A stretch of DNA of 9,850 nucleotides. Source: Sphingomonadaceae bacterium (lineage in GTDB: Bacteria > Pseudomonadota > Alphaproteobacteria > Sphingomonadales > Sphingomonadaceae). The stretch spans positions 1-9,850 of the forward strand of contig JACMKH010000183.1 in the NCBI GenBank assembly GCA_014380205.1. Reading direction: 5' to 3'. The translations under genes were made by a program, and so were the position numbers. Every line of letters starts with the position of its first letter. Within the stretch, counting starts at the first letter, position 1. The notes under the pieces were generated by a model. The model was not told where the DNA came from. It made no database searches and was given only the letters and a program-made list of their open reading frames with translations. Shown one piece after another: positions 6,965 to 9,850 of this stretch.

Positions 6965-7720
6965 TCACGAAAAGACGCGCGCGGCGCGGGGCTCGCCGCC
7001 GAGCTGGCGATAGATCGCGATCGACATCAGTGTGAAGATCGTCGCGCCCGCCGCGCTGACGATCCCCCCAAGGATCGAGAGTATCGTCGCGCCCGCCTCG
7101 CGCTCGGTCATGCCGAGGCCCGCCATGCCGAGCGCCGCCCCGAACACGAGGCTGACGACGACCGAGATCAGCAGATAGATCATCGCGACGATGAACAGAA
7201 AGGCGAAGATCGGCAGCGCGTTGCCCTTGGTCAGCGCAAAGCCGCGCGCGATCACGGGAAAGGGCCAGCGCGCGCCCTCCGCGACGAGCACGGGTCCCGT
7301 CGCCGAAAGCCGCGCGATCAGCCAGAGCCCCGGAACGATCAGCAGCAGCAGGCCGAGCCCTGTGAGCACGTTGGTGCAGATCGAGAGCAGGAAGTAGAAG
7401 GGAAGCAGCTGGAAGCCGCGCCCGATCGCGCCGCCCACCGTCAGCCGCTCGGGTGAGAGGATCAGCGCGAGGATCGCGAGCTGCCCGATATATTGGACGA
7501 GGCTGAGCAGCAGGAACCAATGGAGATGCGGGCGCACCGCCTCGACCAGCTGGGCGAAGCTCGTCAGCCCCTCGGGATCGGGAACGATATAGTCGACGAG
7601 CACCGCGGGAAGCAGGAAGAACGCGCCCGCGATCGCGACGAGCAGCCGCAGCTCGGCTCGCAGCGTCGCGTTGACCTCGTCCCAGGCGGCGCTCGGGGAG
7701 AATGCGGGGCGGGTCGCCAT
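6965..7720 (-). CDS. Multi-spanning membrane protein, function unknown
   Basis: A 251-residue integral membrane protein with about five or six hydrophobic segments, near residues 26-46, 68-88, 104-137 (long, perhaps a hairpin), 169-201 and 212-236. IVPGLWLIARLSATGPVLVAEG (128-149, pattern) followed by ARGFALTKGN (158-167) resembles the motif region of YciC/UPF0259-like and glycerophosphodiester-phosphodiesterase membrane-domain proteins. No enzymatic residues are evident. A role in the envelope is only inferred from that resemblance. The ATG at 7720 is chosen because the frame above it (to 7810) is Arg/Ser-rich and overlaps lipB. GAGG lies 5 bases before the ATG. It is divergent from lipB with 73 bases between. 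Confidence 0.85.
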   Translation of the reverse strand: MATRPAFSPSAAWDEVNATLRAELRLLVAIAGAFFLLPAVLVDYIVPDPEGLTSFAQLVEAVRPHLHWFLLLSLVQYIGQLAILALILSPERLTVGGAIGRGFQLLPFYFLLSICTNVLTGLGLLLLIVPGLWLIARLSATGPVLVAEGARWPFPVIARGFALTKGNALPIFAFLFIVAMIYLLISVVVSLVFGAALGMAGLGMTEREAGATILSILGGIVSAAGATIFTLMSIAIYRQLGGEPRAARVFS

Positions 7721-7726
7721 CGCCGC

Positions 7727-7754
7727 CTCATAGTCGGCGCGGGATTGGGCGCAA
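7727..7754 (-). promoter_or_regulatory. Candidate promoter of the membrane-protein gene
   Basis: On the minus strand, TTGCGC (7754-7749), a 16-base spacer and TATGAG (7732-7727) give a modest sigma-70-like pair (three and four of six matches). The expected start is close to 7720, the first base of the ATG, suggesting a leaderless or nearly leaderless message. The same bases contain ATGAGG, which could instead be a ribosome binding site of a longer transcript. Confidence 0.3.
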
Positions 7755-7793
7755 GGCCTTGATCGGGAGCGGCGCGGCGCGCATCGCGGGGCG

Positions 7794-8510
7794 ATGACGC
7801 TCGACGACATCGAATGGCGCGTCTCGCCGGGGCTGACCGACTATGCGGCGGCGCTCACTGAGATGGAGGCGCGCGCGGCGGCGATCCGCGACGGCAACGC
7901 GCGCGAGCTGGTCTGGCTGCTCGAGCACCCGCCGCTCTACACCGCGGGAACCAGCGCGCAGCCCGGCGAGCTGCTCGCGCCTGGCCGCTTCCCCGTCCAT
8001 GTCGCGGGACGCGGCGGGCGCTACACCTATCACGGACCGGGGCAGCGCGTCGGCTATGTGCTGCTCGATCTCGAGGCGCGTGGGCGCGACATCCGCCGCT
8101 TCGTCCACGGCCTCGAAGGCTGGCTGATCGACAGCCTCGCCGATCTCGGCGTCGAGGCGCGGCGCGAGCCCGGCCGGATCGGCATCTGGACGGGGCGCGG
8201 CGCCGAGGAGGCCAAGATCGCCGCGATCGGGGTGCGCGTGCGCCGCTGGGTGACGCTTCACGGCTTCGCGGTCAACGTCGATCCCGAGCTTTCGCACTTC
8301 GCCGGGATCGTGCCGTGCGGGGTCGCCGATCATGGCGTCACCAGCCTCGCCGAGCTCGGCTGGGGCACCGATATGAGCGCGCTCGACGCCGCGCTCCTAA
8401 CCCGTTTTCCGTCGTTTCTCCAAGGCTTGGCGGCGGGCGGCGCTCGGCTCGTCGCAAACTCTACGAAATCGCTTGAGCAAAGCGGTTCGCGCCGATATAA
8501 TGTAACATGA
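7794..8510 (+). CDS. lipB: Lipoyl(octanoyl) transferase
   Basis: Moves octanoyl from acyl-carrier protein to lipoyl domains of 2-oxoacid dehydrogenases and the glycine cleavage H protein, the first step of protein lipoylation in the cytosol. The 238-residue product has [17 protein letters not shown] (72-88), the catalytic Lys141 in [23 protein letters not shown], and Cys175 in IVPCGV, followed by GVTSL (181-185). The Cys/Lys pair typical of LipB is intact. The last 20 or so residues (after about 215, Ser/Asn/Gln-rich) look like an unconserved extension; their DNA is less GC-rich and contains the promoter of the next gene. The ATG at 7794 gives the family N-terminus, though the ribosome site is weak (GCGGGGCG just upstream). 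Confidence 0.95.
   Translation: MTLDDIEWRVSPGLTDYAAALTEMEARAAAIRDGNARELVWLLEHPPLYTAGTSAQPGELLAPGRFPVHVAGRGGRYTYHGPGQRVGYVLLDLEARGRDIRRFVHGLEGWLIDSLADLGVEARREPGRIGIWTGRGAEEAKIAAIGVRVRRWVTLHGFAVNVDPELSHFAGIVPCGVADHGVTSLAELGWGTDMSALDAALLTRFPSFLQGLAAGGARLVANSTKSLEQSGSRRYNVT
8473..8501 (+). promoter_or_regulatory. Near-consensus sigma-70 promoter inside the lipB 3' end
   Basis: TTGAGC (8473-8478), an exact 17-base spacer and a perfect TATAAT (8496-8501) make the best promoter in the window. An AT-richer stretch lies just upstream (8455-8470). The predicted start, 6-8 bases after the -10, is 8507-8509, where the hairpin at 8508-8539 begins. It should drive the lipoprotein gene at 8561 independently of lipB. 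Confidence 0.8.
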
Positions 8511-8539
8511 CCCGGACCCCGCGTGAGCGGACCGGGTCA
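8508..8539 (+). promoter_or_regulatory. 5'-end stem-loop with GNRA tetraloop
   Basis: TGACCCGG (8508-8515) pairs with CCGGGTCA (8532-8539). After a small 3-by-1 internal loop, CCGC (8519-8522) pairs with GCGG (8527-8530) around a GTGA loop, a GNRA-type tetraloop. The structure starts at the lipB stop codon and at the predicted transcription start of the next gene. No T-run follows, so a 5' stabilising or regulatory structure fits better than a lipB terminator, although both are possible. Confidence 0.55.
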
Positions 8540-8547
8540 AATCAGCT

Positions 8548-8553
8548 AGGGAG
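8548..8553 (+). promoter_or_regulatory. Shine-Dalgarno fixing the lipoprotein start
   Basis: AGGGAG lies 7 bases before the ATG at 8561. It decides for that start over the in-frame ATG at 8507, which overlaps lipB and would put 18 polar residues before the signal peptide. It sits just outside the upstream stem-loop and so appears accessible. Confidence 0.8.
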
Positions 8554-8560
8554 TACAGCT

Positions 8561-8842
8561 ATGCGTTCGATTACCAAACTCGCCGGCGGCGCGTTCGCCG
8601 TCGCGGCCGCTCTGTCGCTCGCCGCTTGCGGCGGCGGCACGGAGGCCGACGGCGACAATACCGTCGTCACCGACACCGATCCGATGGACGGCAATGCGGT
8701 CGACGACACCACCGTGATCGACGGCACGCTCGGCGCCGAGGAAAGCATGGGCATGGAGAACGCCATGCCCGCCGACTCGGCCGAGACCGGCGGCGGCAAC
8801 GAGACCGAGACCGAAGAGGCCGAGAACGCCTCGGAGGAATAG
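8561..8842 (+). CDS. Small, highly acidic lipoprotein
   Basis: A 93-residue product with a lipoprotein signal peptide: MRSITK, a hydrophobic stretch (7-19), and lipobox LAAC with lipidated Cys23. Predicted mature length is 71 residues. By my count it has 21 Asp/Glu and no Lys or Arg, with many Thr, Gly, Asn and Ala and a final ETETEEAENASEE-type tail. It is probably disordered and strongly negative, and no domain is recognised. It would be anchored in the inner or outer membrane facing the periplasm, or at the surface. The gene is a complete monocistronic unit: consensus promoter, 5' hairpin, AGGGAG site and strong terminator, arguing for substantial expression. Function is unknown; cation binding or envelope spacing are only possibilities. 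Confidence 0.85.
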   Translation: MRSITKLAGGAFAVAAALSLAACGGGTEADGDNTVVTDTDPMDGNAVDDTTVIDGTLGAEESMGMENAMPADSAETGGGNETETEEAENASEE

Positions 8843-8866
8843 TCTCCGCGCCATCGTGACACCTTT

Positions 8867-8898
8867 GGGAGGCGCCTTCGCGGGCGCCTCCCTTTTTT
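8867..8898 (+). terminator. Strong intrinsic terminator
   Basis: GGGAGGCGCC (8867-8876) pairs perfectly with GGCGCCTCCC (8883-8892) around a 6-base loop, followed at once by six T residues (8893-8898). It lies 24 bases after the lipoprotein stop. This is the only textbook Rho-independent terminator in the window. Confidence 0.95.
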
Positions 8899-9002
8899 CT
8901 CGCGCGGCGACAGTCCGTGACGCGCAAGCGACGGATGTCTCGCCGATCCGGATTTACGGCTGTCCCTCGCGCGCCGATGCGTTAGAGGGGCGCGACGAGT
9001 TC
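8899..9002 (+). promoter_or_regulatory. Upstream region of the exported four-cysteine protein
   Basis: No gene is evident here. A promoter for the gene at 9017 is expected because the preceding terminator isolates it. TTAGAG at 8982-8987 is the best -10-like hexamer, but the TTTACG at 8953-8958 is too far upstream (23-base spacing) to be its -35. I see no operator-like palindrome. Confidence 0.2.
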
Positions 9003-9008
9003 GGGGAG
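9003..9008 (+). promoter_or_regulatory. Shine-Dalgarno supporting the GTG start at 9017
   Basis: GGGGAG lies 8 bases before the GTG. An ATG at 9010, in another frame, is too close to it, and translation from there gives an Arg-rich product without a signal peptide. The site therefore decides both frame and start. Confidence 0.75.
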
Positions 9009-9016
9009 TATGTCGC

Positions 9017-9679
9017 GTGCCCAGCCTTTTTGCCCGTTTCCGGCCATTGATCGTGGCGCTCATCGCGCTGCTCGCGCTCGCCGCGCCCGCGCGCGCGCAG
9101 ATTTTCTTCTACCCGCCCCCCTACCAGACCGGCCCCGCGAGCGGCAACGAGGCGGGGCTGTTCATCCCGACGATGGTCAGCCCGACCCCCGCCGAGGAGC
9201 GCGCCAATTTGATCTGGAACCTGCGCTCGGGGCTCAACGTCGCCGCGCTCAACTGCCAATATTGGCCGCTCGCCAACTCGGTCCGCAATTACAACGAGAT
9301 CCTCCAGCATCACGCGACCGAGCTCGCCGCCGCCTACGAGGGACTCAAAGCCTATTTCCGGCGCACGGCGGGCGCGAGCTGGCAGGAGCGGATGGATGAA
9401 TACACCACGACCATGTACCAGTCCTATGTCGTGGTCGGGGGCCAGCGCGGCTTCTGCCATGTCGCGAGCGATGTCGGCCGCGAGGCGCTGACGCGGCCCA
9501 AGGGCCAGCTCTTCCAGACCGCGCAGGCGCGGATGCGCGAGATGCGGATGAGCCTCCAGCCGGTCGGCGAGACGATCCTGCCGACCCAGGCGCCGGTGCC
9601 CGTCCCGCCGCTGCCCAATCTCGATCCGCGCTGCTGGCGCGACGATACATTCGACGTGCGGCGCTGCCCAACGGGGTGA
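9017..9679 (+). CDS. Exported four-cysteine protein, function unknown
   Basis: A 220-residue product from a GTG start. Residues 1-27 are a clear Sec signal peptide: basic FARFR, hydrophobic LIVALIALLALAA, then PARA with predicted cleavage before Q28. The mature protein begins with an aromatic/Pro-rich stretch (IFFYPPPY). It then has a mainly helical body (about 58-180) with NLRSGLNVAALNCQYW and NYNEILQHHATELAAAYEGLKAYF, a Pro-rich linker (186-200) and a short C-terminal Cys segment. The four cysteines (C80, C147, C206, C217) are all in the mature part, suggesting two disulfides in the periplasm. No catalytic motif is recognised. It resembles uncharacterised exported proteins I associate with sphingomonads, an impression rather than a database result. 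It is flanked upstream by a strong terminator. Confidence 0.85.
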   Translation: MPSLFARFRPLIVALIALLALAAPARAQIFFYPPPYQTGPASGNEAGLFIPTMVSPTPAEERANLIWNLRSGLNVAALNCQYWPLANSVRNYNEILQHHATELAAAYEGLKAYFRRTAGASWQERMDEYTTTMYQSYVVVGGQRGFCHVASDVGREALTRPKGQLFQTAQARMREMRMSLQPVGETILPTQAPVPVPPLPNLDPRCWRDDTFDVRRCPTG

Positions 9680-9725
9680 TCGCGGCGCGCTTGCCAACGC
9701 GCGCGACCCCCTTCATCGCGCGCCG

Positions 9726-9850
9726 ATGCCCGGCCCGGTCCATTATCGCCTGAGCGCGCGCGCGCTTCTCGTGCCGGGGCGCGGGGTGGCGCGGATTCCG
9801 CATCTCGCGGCGTTCCTCCCCGAGGTCGCGCGGATCGACCGGCGCGCCTC
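9726..9850 (+). CDS. Start of an unidentified gene (3' end outside window)
   Basis: An ATG at 9726 opens a frame of 41 codons that reaches the window end without a stop, beginning MPGPVHYRLSARALLVPG and continuing with a hydrophobic/Arg-rich sequence. It lies 46 bases after the previous stop on the same strand. Third positions are mostly G or C, as in neighbouring genes. No Shine-Dalgarno is visible, and the family cannot be told from this length. In GC-rich DNA a 41-codon open frame can occur by chance, so this is only a probable gene. Confidence 0.4.
   Translation, partial: MPGPVHYRLSARALLVPGRGVARIPHLAAFLPEVARIDRRA

Noticed and set aside
8507..8560. ATG at 8507 as start of a 111-aa version of the lipoprotein
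   Set aside because: It overlaps lipB, lacks a ribosome site, would lie at the predicted transcription start, and would put a polar stretch before the signal peptide; AGGGAG favours 8561.
9686..9710. Weak GCGCGC inverted repeat downstream of the gene at 9017
   Set aside because: Only about 6 bp of simple alternating GC with no T-run; not convincing as a terminator.

Overview
This is a high-GC chromosomal window (consistently G or C at third codon positions) that reads as an ordinary gene neighbourhood of an alphaproteobacterium, most likely in the Sphingomonadales. The placement rests on protein character recalled without a search: a petABC operon encoding a three-subunit cytochrome bc1 complex, a HemF that ends shortly after MSLPP without the E. 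coli-type tail, an argF-hslO stop/start overlap, and a MaoC-like dehydratase of a type I associate with sphingomonads. I see no mobile element, phage gene, CRISPR array, tRNA, rRNA or cluster of defence genes.

Layout, left to right. Positions 1-2563 are all on the plus strand: the 3' part of argF (ornithine carbamoyltransferase), hslO (Hsp33 redox chaperone) overlapping it by 4 bases, a small Arg/Gln-rich exported protein with a GTG start, and a MaoC-family dehydratase beginning 2 bases after that gene stops. A 12-bp perfect hairpin closes this block against the convergent petABC operon. Positions 2590-5343 are on the minus strand: petA (Rieske protein), petB (cytochrome b) and petC (cytochrome c1), transcribed in that order. 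Divergent from petA, on the plus strand, are hemF (oxygen-dependent coproporphyrinogen III oxidase) and an overlapping GNAT acetyltransferase. A minus-strand integral membrane protein converges on the GNAT gene and diverges from lipB (octanoyltransferase). Beyond lipB lie a self-contained unit for a very acidic 93-aa lipoprotein (consensus promoter, 5' hairpin, good ribosome binding site, strong terminator), a 220-aa exported four-cysteine protein, and the first 41 codons of an unidentified gene running off the window.

Functionally the window is dominated by respiration and cofactor supply: the bc1 complex, a late step of haem synthesis, and protein lipoylation, beside arginine synthesis and a redox-activated chaperone. 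The petA/hemF divergence places haem synthesis and a haem-containing respiratory complex on one 170-bp intergenic region. The parts that known families do not explain are small and exported or membrane-bound: the genes at 1830-2105, 6965-7720, 8561-8842 and 9017-9679. I did not find a convincing new multi-gene system. The most interesting signals are the lipoprotein unit, whose promoter lies inside the lipB 3' end and whose transcript probably begins with a GNRA-capped stem-loop, and two possible leaderless starts at 1830 and 7720.
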